Origin: Flavobacteriales bacterium
Lineage (GTDB): Bacteria > Bacteroidota > Bacteroidia > Flavobacteriales_F > PHOS-HE28
Direction: 5' to 3'
Assembly: GCA_016710965.1 (NCBI GenBank)
Contig: JADJTW010000008.1
Location: 161,047-225,046 of the forward strand
Length of the DNA stretch: 64,000 nucleotides
Positions within the stretch are counted from its first letter, which is position 1. Every line of letters begins with the position of its first letter. A program made the translations under genes and the position numbers. The notes beneath the pieces are model-generated. The model was given only the letters and a program-made list of their open reading frames with translations, was not told the origin of the DNA and did not search any database. This document shows positions 51,404 to 59,398 of this stretch, piece after piece.

Positions 51404-52644
51404 GCCGCAGGCTTCCGCAGCATGCGCATCGCGAACCAGCCCATCAGGGCCATCAGTGCGATGATGGCCGCCCAAACCAGTGTAACGGAGGGGTCGAATG
51501 TGGGAGGCCCAACAGCGGGTGCCGGTGCGTGAAGCAATTCGTGGTGTGATAGCGTATCGAGCGGAGCGAGCTTGTCCGCGAAGTGCGCGAGGTCGTAACG
51601 CGGCGATGCGAGCGTGTCGCTTCCTGTACGCAACGTGTAGCGCATGCCTTCCTTCAATTGGGCGATGAGCACATGCTGCTGCGCATCCGCGACCAGCTCC
51701 GTGAACGTGAGCGGCGCATCGCTGCCATTCTCGATCACCACATCGAAGCTGTCGGCGCGGAAGTAGCCCGCGTCCATCACGCGCGGCAGGTCCGAGCCGA
51801 TGCTGAACCAGCCCACGTTGTCCGCGTGCCGAATGATCCTTCGCCGGTGCTCTGCCTTCCTTCGGTCTCCAGCGTGCTCGAATCGCCGCCAAACACTGAC
51901 CCTCCCATTGCGGCGAAAGAGCCCTGAATCGGTTACATCGTAGCGCAAGCGTTCGACCAGCAGCGGTGTTCCTCTTTCCACACGCAACGTGGTGATGCCC
52001 GCGCTATCGTGCTGCGTGAAAGCCAGCCGTTGCGCACTGCCGTAGCGCGGCTCGGGCGGATCATCGCTCTCGAAGCGGCCCACACCCAGGATGCGCAGCG
52101 GCGCCGTGAGCGAATCGTTGACGGCGATGCGCAGGTAGCGGTAGTCGCTGCGCGGGATGGAGACCTGCAGCACTTGGTGAGGCGGGTCGCCACGCGCGCC
52201 CTGTGCCACCACGTGCTCATCCTTCACCATGTACCATTGCTGGCGGTCATCGCTGCCAGTGATGCGCACGCGCTTCTCCACCTGCACGGGACGGATCCAG
52301 ATATGCAGCGCATCCACTGTTGCATCTTCGGGGCGCTCCATCTCGATCATGGTGCTGTGCTTCAGCGCTTCGTTGCGAAGCAGCGTGTAGGGCACGAAGC
52401 GCTCCTTGCGCGGCGGTGCCATCACGCGTTGGATCACGTAAGGCGTCTCTGCTCCCGTGCTGTCGAACAGGCGGATGTCGCCGAGGTCGCCGCGCGAGCA
52501 ACCGAGCAGTTCAGCGCTGAGGTCGATCGCATGCAGCCCCGCGTTCTGAACGGGCGCCACGTCGGCGCTCCATCGCAGTGGTTGCGCGAGGCAAGCGCCC
52601 GAAAGAACAGAGAGGACCGACAGGCTAAGCGCTCGGCGCGTCAT
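51400..52644 (-). CDS. DUF3999 family protein
   Basis: 414 residues with a signal peptide (MTRRALSLSVLSVLSGACLAQ) and one C-terminal membrane helix (VTLVWAAIIALMALMGWFAM). The soluble part is two beta-sandwich-like regions (LRWSADVAPVQNAGLHAIDL; VLQVSIPRSDYRYLRIAVND), the pattern of DUF3999, which is predicted to be a periplasmic carbohydrate-binding-like protein. It follows the DUF2339 gene with a 20-base overlap. The two families commonly occur as a pair, suggesting one membrane complex. Function unknown. Confidence 0.85.
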   Translation of the reverse strand: MTRRALSLSVLSVLSGACLAQPLRWSADVAPVQNAGLHAIDLSAELLGCSRGDLGDIRLFDSTGAETPYVIQRVMAPPRKERFVPYTLLRNEALKHSTMIEMERPEDATVDALHIWIRPVQVEKRVRITGSDDRQQWYMVKDEHVVAQGARGDPPHQVLQVSIPRSDYRYLRIAVNDSLTAPLRILGVGRFESDDPPEPRYGSAQRLAFTQHDSAGITTLRVERGTPLLVERLRYDVTDSGLFRRNGRVSVWRRFEHAGDRRKAEHRRRIIRHADNVGWFSIGSDLPRVMDAGYFRADSFDVVIENGSDAPLTFTELVADAQQHVLIAQLKEGMRYTLRTGSDTLASPRYDLAHFADKLAPLDTLSHHELLHAPAPAVGPPTFDPSVTLVWAAIIALMALMGWFAMRMLRKPAA

Positions 52645-55060
52645 CGTTTAGTTTGATAGCGCCGTCATCGATGAAGAGCCCCTTGATGCGCTGGTACATG
52701 AAGGAGATCACCAGCAGCAGCACGCCCAGGAAGATGAAGGCCGCCACGCGTCCGCCCTCGCTCAGCGCGCGCAGGTCGAATAGGAAGAGCTTCAGCAAGG
52801 TGACGCCGAAGAGCGAAAGCGCGATGATGCGCAGCGCCCGCATCCGGGTGCGCATGCCGTACCACATGAAGAGGAAGCTGCCCACGCCCCAGAGGATCGG
52901 GTAGCCCACGCGCCGCGATCCGCTCAGCGTGAGCGCGGTGTCCTGCGCTTGCATCATGATCAGGTCCAGCTCCTGGCTCGCGAACACCACGATGAAGAAG
53001 GAGGCCGACCATAAGTAGAAGGTCCAGTTCGATGAGGGTCGTCCGATCACCGCTCGTGCAAGCAGCGCAATGCGGACCACAGCGATCACCATGAGCGCCA
53101 TGCCGAGGTAGTGGACGGGCGCAAAGGCCAGGTCGAGGTCGTTGGCGAAGGAGATGTTGAGCGCGCGCCGCGCAGCCGCGTAATTGGAGGTGATGTGCAC
53201 GACACCGCACAGCACCAGCAGTGCGCCCAAGGCCAAGCGATAGCCGCGCGCCGCTTTCTGCGAGAACCAGCTCACCACGAGCAGGTGAAGCAGCGTGTAC
53301 GCCAGCAGCGCCTGCGCCACCACCGAGCTATGCAGCGCACGCGCGAGCTGGTAGCGTTGCTCCAGCATGTTCGCGCCGTAGAGCACGGCCACCGAAGCGA
53401 TCAAGGTGAACACGCCCCAATGCTTGCGTCGAAGCCCGAACAGCATCGTTTCATCGCCATCTGTTCGGCGCAGCAAACGGTGCGTGATGAAGAGCGATGC
53501 AGTGGCCACGATGCCTGCGAGCCATGCCTTGTTGAGCAACGGACGCAAGGGCACGTCATGGTAGCGGCCATAGGCCTGCTCCCAATCCATGTACAGGCTG
53601 ATGAGCATGAGCGCATTCACCAGCACGCTTGCGCGCTCCACGAGCTTCAGGCCCGTGCGCTGCGCGAACCAAAGCAGCAGCACGGCCTCGGCCGCCCAGA
53701 AGAGCGTGATGTGGCTGCCTTCGAGCTGCACCGGCGCCGCCAGGCTGATGAAGGTGAGCACAAGCCCGATAAGCAACAGTTTCAGGTGTTGCGGAATGCC
53801 CTCGCGCTTATGGAAGTAGATGGCGAAGCCCAGATAGAACAAGCCGAGCAGCACGGTGAACAGGCCGGTGACGCGCACCGGAAGATCGCTGAGGAAGTGC
53901 AGTCCCAGACCGAAGTAAAGACCGGTGTTCGCAAGCAGCAGCGCGTGGTCGAGCGCTGTGAAGGCCTGCTTGTGCTTCAGGTTGTAGCGCAGGTTCATGG
54001 CGAAGAAGACCAGGAAGAAAGATGTGGCGAAGGCGAAGGCGATGAGCGATGGACGGGGCTCCAGATCGGTGTAGGGGTCAGCGGCCCACGCGGACATCAC
54101 CAAGGCCGTGAGCGCGAAGGAGAGCACATTGATGATGTGCCATTTCTTGTAGTTGGCGAGCACGAGCATGCCTGCATCGAGGATGAGCAGGTAGGTGAAG
54201 AGCACCTTGTAGTTGCCCTCGCCGGTGCTCACGAGGAAGGGCGCCGCGAAGCCGCCGAGCAGGCTGATCACCGCCAGTTCCTTTCGGTCGTAGCCGACAG
54301 CGAGCGCAACCGAGAAGCCCGTGATGGCCACCATCACCACGAAGGCCGCCGTTTGCCCGAGCAGGTGGTATTGATGGAAAGCGATGGCGATGGTGGAATA
54401 GAAGACCGCGATGCCACCCGCAACGAGCACGCTGCTGAAGGCACGGAAGCTTGTGCGCAGCCGATGTCCGAAGAACATGAGCAATCCGCCCGCCGCCACA
54501 CCGATGAGCGTGCGGCCCGTTTCGCTGATCAGGCCCTGGCCGATGGCATAACGCAAGAGCAAACCGATGCCGACCACCAGCACCGCGATGCCGATCTTGT
54601 TGATGAGGTTCTCGCCGATGAATTTCTCCAGGTCGGGATGGCGCTCGAAGAAGCCCGGACGTGGCGGCGCAGGAGTCGATGGCGGTCGCAACGGTGGCGG
54701 CACGGGTCGCGGAGGCTCCACCACGATCGATGCTGTTGGCGGTGCTTCTGCGAAGGCATCCTGCATGCGATGGCGCAGCTCCTCCTCGGCAGTCGGCATG
54801 GGCGCAGGCTGGGGAAGCGGTGGTGGTGCCAGGGGCGGCGCAACAATGGGCGGCGCCTGCGAGACAGGCGTAGGCACGGAGGTCGGTGGTTGCTCAGTGG
54901 AAGGCTTCGTTGAAAGGCCCTTGCCCATCAGCTCGGCTATTTGCTTGCGCGTAAGGGAGAGCTCGCTGGAGAGATGGCCCATGCGCGCGAAGAGCGCGAT
55001 CATGAGCACGAGGAGAGCGAGCGGAATGATGACCGCGAGGAGTATGAGGAAGCCTTCCAT
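52625..55060 (-). CDS. DUF2339 polytopic membrane protein
   Basis: 811 residues. It opens with one helix (LILLAVIIPLALLVLMIALF), then a short coiled segment, a Pro-rich linker of about 70 residues (PPIVAPPLAPPPLPQPAP), and the DUF2339 hallmark FIGENLINKIGIAVLVVGIG. After that come roughly 20 transmembrane helices to the C-terminus. DUF2339 proteins have no established function. The overlap with DUF3999 downstream indicates coupled translation and likely a joint envelope complex. Confidence 0.9.
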   Translation of the reverse strand: MEGFLILLAVIIPLALLVLMIALFARMGHLSSELSLTRKQIAELMGKGLSTKPSTEQPPTSVPTPVSQAPPIVAPPLAPPPLPQPAPMPTAEEELRHRMQDAFAEAPPTASIVVEPPRPVPPPLRPPSTPAPPRPGFFERHPDLEKFIGENLINKIGIAVLVVGIGLLLRYAIGQGLISETGRTLIGVAAGGLLMFFGHRLRTSFRAFSSVLVAGGIAVFYSTIAIAFHQYHLLGQTAAFVVMVAITGFSVALAVGYDRKELAVISLLGGFAAPFLVSTGEGNYKVLFTYLLILDAGMLVLANYKKWHIINVLSFALTALVMSAWAADPYTDLEPRPSLIAFAFATSFFLVFFAMNLRYNLKHKQAFTALDHALLLANTGLYFGLGLHFLSDLPVRVTGLFTVLLGLFYLGFAIYFHKREGIPQHLKLLLIGLVLTFISLAAPVQLEGSHITLFWAAEAVLLLWFAQRTGLKLVERASVLVNALMLISLYMDWEQAYGRYHDVPLRPLLNKAWLAGIVATASLFITHRLLRRTDGDETMLFGLRRKHWGVFTLIASVAVLYGANMLEQRYQLARALHSSVVAQALLAYTLLHLLVVSWFSQKAARGYRLALGALLVLCGVVHITSNYAAARRALNISFANDLDLAFAPVHYLGMALMVIAVVRIALLARAVIGRPSSNWTFYLWSASFFIVVFASQELDLIMMQAQDTALTLSGSRRVGYPILWGVGSFLFMWYGMRTRMRALRIIALSLFGVTLLKLFLFDLRALSEGGRVAAFIFLGVLLLVISFMYQRIKGLFIDDGAIKLNDDAPSA

Positions 55061-55101
55061 GGGTGGGCAGGCAAGCTAACAGGAGCGCGGAGAACCGGCG
55101 C

Positions 55102-56025
55102 TCAGTCCATGCGGGCGCCGCCCTTCGCCGGCCCGCTGAGCATGGCATCGAGCTTCTCGCCGCCCTTGACGCCGAAGTCCAGCGTGCGTATCGGGAAGGG
55201 AATGGTGATGCCCGCTTCACGGTAGGCCCTGCGCACAGCCATGATGGCGTTGCTGCGCACGGTGTGGAAATGCCGGTTGCTCACCGAGGTGATCCAGAAA
55301 CGCGCCTCCAACTGGATGGCGCTGTCGCCGAAGGATTGGTAGAAGATGTCGATGTCCTTGTCGAGGAGCACGTCGGCGACGCTACGGATGGCGCGGGTCG
55401 TGACCTCCTTCACACGGTCCAGGTCATCGGCATAGCTCACCCCGATGGGCATGTCCACACGGCGTACGCCGTAGCGCGTGAAGTTGACGAGCACGCTCTG
55501 GAAGACCTCCTTGTTGGGGATGATGACCTGTCGTCCTTGCAGATCGCGCAATTCAGTGGTGCGCAGATCGATACGCTCCACGGTGCCGAATTGACCGGCG
55601 GTCTGCACCAGGTCGCCCACGCGCAAGGGGCGCTGCGCTGCAAGCAGCACGCCGGCGATGAAGTTGCTGGCGATGTCCTGGAAAGCGAAGCCCAGCGCCA
55701 AGCCCAGGATCCCCGCACCGGCGAGGATGGAGGTCACCGTCTTATCCAGGTGCAGGATGCTCAGCGCCATGAACAAGCCGACGAGCACCACCATGGTATG
55801 CACGCCGTTGGCTACGAGCCGCTGCAGGGTGTTGCCCGGGATGAAGCGGCGCACGAGCTTGTTGATCAACCGGCGCGCCAGCCGGGCCAGCAGCCCGAAG
55901 GCTACCACCACCAACGCCGCGAGCACCAGGTTCGGCAGCATGCGGACGAACTCTTCCATCCAGATGAGCAGCTTCTGCTGCAAGAGCTGGAGGACGCGTT
56001 GGAGATCCATGAGGCTGGCGGGCAT
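55102..56025 (-). CDS. Mechanosensitive ion channel, MscS family
   Basis: 307 residues from ATG 56025, with a TAATATTG -7 box six bases upstream. Three helices come first (about 20-105), the third being the glycine/alanine-rich pore helix SILAGAGILGLALGFAFQD. The beta domain follows (VGDLVQTAGQFGTVERIDLR, VIIPNKEVFQSVLVNFTR), then the alpha/beta C-terminal domain. It opens under membrane tension to release solutes in hypo-osmotic shock. The start at 56067 is open but less fitting. Confidence 0.93.
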   Translation of the reverse strand: MPASLMDLQRVLQLLQQKLLIWMEEFVRMLPNLVLAALVVVAFGLLARLARRLINKLVRRFIPGNTLQRLVANGVHTMVVLVGLFMALSILHLDKTVTSILAGAGILGLALGFAFQDIASNFIAGVLLAAQRPLRVGDLVQTAGQFGTVERIDLRTTELRDLQGRQVIIPNKEVFQSVLVNFTRYGVRRVDMPIGVSYADDLDRVKEVTTRAIRSVADVLLDKDIDIFYQSFGDSAIQLEARFWITSVSNRHFHTVRSNAIMAVRRAYREAGITIPFPIRTLDFGVKGGEKLDAMLSGPAKGGARMD

Positions 56026-56030
56026 GCGTT

Positions 56031-56038
56031 CAATATTA
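56031..56038 (-). promoter_or_regulatory. -7 promoter box of the MscS gene
   Basis: The minus strand reads TAATATTG, one base off TAnnTTTG, five bases before ATG 56025, again implying a leaderless message. Confidence 0.45.
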
Positions 56039-56099
56039 CGGGATACCGACGCCCCGCTGTCGGCCATCCCGCGATGATGACCGGGACTGGATCACCGGA

Positions 56100-57305
56100 T
56101 CACTTCCGCATCGGCATCACCTTTCCATAGGTGAGCGAACGCCACAGCCATTCCATCGGGCCGAATCGGAAGCGCTTCAACCACCAATGGCTCCAGAGCA
56201 CTTGAAGGATGAAGACGAACAGCGCGATGCCTTCGTACATGACAGCGCTCACCCGCGTGCCCCAGCCGGAGCCCACGCCCGTGAAGAGCCCTAAGGCAAT
56301 GATCGTCTGCATCAGGTAATTGGTAAGCGCCATGCGGCCCATGGGAGCCATGAGCATCAGCCGGGACTTCCACCGCTCGTTGCGCCACAGCAGTGCGAAA
56401 CCACTGGCGATGGCAATAGCAAGCGGCACCACGCTCAAGGCATAGCTCGCCGTGCGCACCAGCGAAGATGCTTCCGGCGGATAACCGACATGGCCCTCCG
56501 CCCACCACATGAGCACCGAGAACGGAAGCCCCAGCGTGAAGCCGCCGATGCACAGGCGCGTCAGCAGCGGTGCGTGCGCTTCCACATCCGCGAAGAGCTT
56601 GCGCCGCGAGACCCACAGCCCGATCAGGAAGAGGCCGAGCACTTTCGGCGGGCGGTTGCTTTCCATCAGGTTCACGAAGCGGAAGATCCAACCCCGGTCG
56701 TTGGCATGCATCAGCTCCTTCCAACTCCCATCCGCCATCGCGAGGAAGGCATCGAACGTGGTGTTGCCATAGCGCGCATCGCTCGCCTCCATCCAGCGGA
56801 CGAAGGGTTCCACAGGATCGAAGCGCGCGTTCGTGAGCACGACCGCCCCATCGATCGCGATGGGGGACAGGATGAGCGCGGCTGCCCAGATCAGTAGCGC
56901 ACGATCGCTCAGCCCTCGGAAGAGCGGCAGCAGCAATCCGAGCACAGCGTAGAGGAAGAGGATGTCGCCCGCCCACAGGTAGCGCAGGTGCAGCCAGCCG
57001 ATGATGAGCAGGATGAACATGCGGCGGTAGAAGCGCCAAAGGCCATCGCTGCCTTTGGCGAGGAAGAATCCGAAACCGATACCGAAGAGCAATGAGAAGA
57101 TCGAGTAGAACTTGCCATCGATGAGGATGGTGTGGAAGGTTTCGAGCGGCTCATCCAGAAGAGCACCCGGCAGTGCAGCCTTCGCCTCGGGAGCCATGAA
57201 CAACCAAATGGAGAGCACAGCGTAGTTGCTCCAGACCACGCCGAAGAGGGCGAAGCCACGGAGGGCATCGAGGAGGTGGGTGCGTTGGGCGGCGGGGGCG
57301 CTCAT
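56100..57305 (-). CDS. DUF418 family membrane protein (YeiB-like)
   Basis: 401 residues with about nine to ten membrane segments. The opening THLLDALRGFALFGVVWSNY is the hallmark of DUF418/acyltransferase-3-like proteins, followed by LLFGIGFGFFLAKG and the C-terminal DUF418 core (LMAPMGRMALTNYLMQTIIA; VLWSHWWLKRFRFGPMEWLWR, split in the protein). A transporter or acyltransferase role has been proposed for the group; none is proven. It is monocistronic by appearance. Confidence 0.9.
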   Translation of the reverse strand: MSAPAAQRTHLLDALRGFALFGVVWSNYAVLSIWLFMAPEAKAALPGALLDEPLETFHTILIDGKFYSIFSLLFGIGFGFFLAKGSDGLWRFYRRMFILLIIGWLHLRYLWAGDILFLYAVLGLLLPLFRGLSDRALLIWAAALILSPIAIDGAVVLTNARFDPVEPFVRWMEASDARYGNTTFDAFLAMADGSWKELMHANDRGWIFRFVNLMESNRPPKVLGLFLIGLWVSRRKLFADVEAHAPLLTRLCIGGFTLGLPFSVLMWWAEGHVGYPPEASSLVRTASYALSVVPLAIAIASGFALLWRNERWKSRLMLMAPMGRMALTNYLMQTIIALGLFTGVGSGWGTRVSAVMYEGIALFVFILQVLWSHWWLKRFRFGPMEWLWRSLTYGKVMPMRK

Positions 57306-57443
57306 GCCGTGAAGAACGGCAATCCTTCACTTCCGGATCGCCGTCAGCTTCCCCAGGGTGAGCGAAGACCGCGGCGCGTATACCTTACCATGGTGGAAAC
57401 CGGAACCTTCGGGCGAACAACCCTGCGATCGGACCTGCGGACC

Positions 57444-57778
57444 TGCGAACGACGCTCTGAGCTGTGCGAACGAGGTACGAGACGCCGCAAGGAAGGCTCA
57501 ACTGCGTACACGTCGAACGCGAGGTGGTGCAAGGGACGCACGAGCTCCTGCGGATCGCGCCCGATCCCGTGCAAGCGCGGCTCGAACTTGTGCAGGCGCC
57601 GCTCCACTTCGTGCGAACGGCGCTGGACCGCGTGCAAACAAGGCTCGAAGCCGTGCGCTCCGCAGATGACTTCGTGCAAGGAAGAGGCGGCTACGAACAA
57701 ACGCGCCTAGAGTCGGAGCAAACCCCGCACGAGCTGTAGCAAACGCGGCTGCGCGCCTGCAAGCCGGGAGTTGAACGC
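57444..57778 (+). repeat. Degenerate 21-bp tandem repeat (decayed heptad-repeat sequence)
   Basis: About 16 units start at 57444, 57465, 57486 and so on, exactly 21 bases apart to 57738, then about 20 to 57758. The unit consensus is TGCRAACGCGGCTCGAACYYG; no two units are identical. In one frame (57464-57739) the units encode heptads of the form V-Q-T-R-L-E-x, ending HEL-stop, but an upstream unit has an in-frame TGA at 57458. This looks like a former coiled-coil gene end or a minisatellite. It fills the 636-base gap between the DUF418 start and the next gene; 57306-57443 shows nothing else. Confidence 0.8.
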
Positions 57779-57941
57779 ACGCCCAAGCGCATACGACCAT
57801 TCCTTGGGAAAATCGCGCCGTTGCTGCGATCGCCCGCCCACCGGCACGCTACGCGCACACTGCCACCGTTGCATCAACAAGACCGCGCACCGAAACCCGG
57901 CGACCCCGGGACGAGAGGCGGAACAACAAAAACGAAGTGCC

Positions 57942-58628
57942 ATGAACCAGTATCAAGAGAACCGGCTGAGCATGTTCTACACGGTGAAGAGCACCCTGGA
58001 AGCCAACAACGCGGTATGGAGCGGCACACCGGCCATTGTGACGGTGAAGGCCGAGTTCGACCTGCAGGTGAAGGGGTTGGAGGACGCCTTGGAGATCCAG
58101 GTGCGCGACATCAGTGGCCATGCGGTGGACAAGTCGAATGCGGAGGAGGCGATGATCGCGGAGACGCTGGATGTTGCGGGGAAGGTGATGGCGTATGCGG
58201 TGGCGAACACGAACGAGGCGCTGGCGGAGGCGATGAACATCAGCGCATCGGAGCTGCGGCGCTATCGCGACAGCATCGTGGCGCAACGCTGCCAGGATGT
58301 GCATGATGCCGCGAACGGTGTGCTGGCGAGCCTGGCGGGTTACGGCGTGGACGCGGCGAAGCTGCTCGCTTTCCAAGCGCTGATCGATGCGTACCTGGCG
58401 GCGAACACCGCACCGCGCCTGGCCATTACGGCGCGGAAGAACGCGACGGCGGCGATCGAACTGCTGATCGAGGAGACGCTGGACCTGCTGCACCGCCGGA
58501 TGGACCCGCTGATGCAAGGCTATGCGATCACGAACGCGAGCTTCTACCGGTTGTACACGGATGCGCGCGTGATCGTGGACCTGGTTGGGCCCGGAGAGCA
58601 GGATGAGCCGGTGCCGCCCACGCCATAG
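57942..58628 (+). CDS. Helical hypothetical protein, Bacteroidetes family
   Basis: 228 residues, nearly all alpha-helical and rich in Ala, starting MNQYQENRLSMFYTVKSTL with VWSGTPAIVTVKAEFD near residue 30 and ITNASFYRLYTDARVIVD near the C-terminus. Proteins with this opening and a conserved W-S-G-x-P motif are, to my memory, common in Bacteroidetes but have no known role. There is no signal peptide or membrane helix. A strong terminator follows. It is not linked to an operon; the decayed heptad repeat lies just upstream. Confidence 0.78.
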   Translation: MNQYQENRLSMFYTVKSTLEANNAVWSGTPAIVTVKAEFDLQVKGLEDALEIQVRDISGHAVDKSNAEEAMIAETLDVAGKVMAYAVANTNEALAEAMNISASELRRYRDSIVAQRCQDVHDAANGVLASLAGYGVDAAKLLAFQALIDAYLAANTAPRLAITARKNATAAIELLIEETLDLLHRRMDPLMQGYAITNASFYRLYTDARVIVDLVGPGEQDEPVPPTP

Positions 58629-58651
58629 CCCCGCCCACGGGACAAACACGA

Positions 58652-58681
58652 AACAAGCCCCGGTAGCAACCGGGGCTTGTT
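58652..58681 (+). terminator. Rho-independent terminator
   Basis: A perfect 13-bp stem, AACAAGCCCCGGT with its complement, closes around the loop AGCA, 23 bases after the stop at 58628. The stem ends in TTGTT. Confidence 0.85.
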
Positions 58682-59398
58682 CACTGGGAGGTACGTGACT
58701 CCTGGCAGGTTTGGGCTATCGGTCTTAGGCCTTGGGGTTTGTGCCGTTCGGTGGCGGTGGTGTTGAGGTCATTGGGTGCATTGGCAAGGCTGGTCGGCTT
58801 GCTTCGCCTCCACCCGGCGGCGGGAAGAGGGCACGGCCTTGAGGCTAGTGGCGGGAAGCGACTGCGGTGTTGGCGGCTAAGGCGAAGAAACATCACGGGT
58901 TCAGGAAACCTGAAATGCCCTGCCGTCTGATTTCCGGACCGTACACTGCGACTGCGCGTCTTTGCTGATCGGCATTCCCGCCCCCACCGACGCACCATCG
59001 CGCGCGAAGCCTTCCTTCGACGGCGTGCAGGTGGTGAGGCATCGAGGCATGAAGAGGCATCGCGGGTTGGTGTGCGATGGAAATGGAAAGTGCCGGGTTG
59101 GGTGCAGGCGCCAAGGTGTGCGGCCGAGCGAAAGAAACCCGAGGAGCGGACCCCTTGATGATCAAGCATCATGGCCTGTACCAGCCGCAAGGCCCGGCCC
59201 ACTTAGGCAAATACACATCGTCCTTGCGGTGAACGTCCAATAGTCGACCCCTGAAAATGGGGAAAATACCCGGGCCGATCGGGGAAAATACCGGCGCCAG
59301 AATTTGCTGAGGTGTGCGCACGCGCCTCCATTTGTCCCTAAGCATGTGAACAGCACATGCGCGAGTTCGAAGTGATCCCACGATAACAGCAGACTGCG
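58682..59398. other. 717-bp intergenic region without a convincing gene
   Basis: Open frames here (for example minus 58681-59202) are Arg/Pro/Ser-rich, with no family resemblance and no promoter box, and I do not call them. A direct repeat GGGGAAAATACC occurs twice near 59257-59290. The region may be a dispersed non-coding repeat, but this cannot be tested from one copy. Confidence 0.5.

Noticed and set aside
57132..57739. Three plus-strand frames over the 21-bp repeat as genes
   Set aside because: All three frames are open simply because the period is a multiple of three; none has a credible start, and the heptad frame is broken by TGA at 57458.
58681..59202. 173-residue minus-strand open frame
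   Set aside because: Composition is Arg/Ser/Pro-rich and there is no domain or promoter; its low end abuts the terminator of the previous gene.
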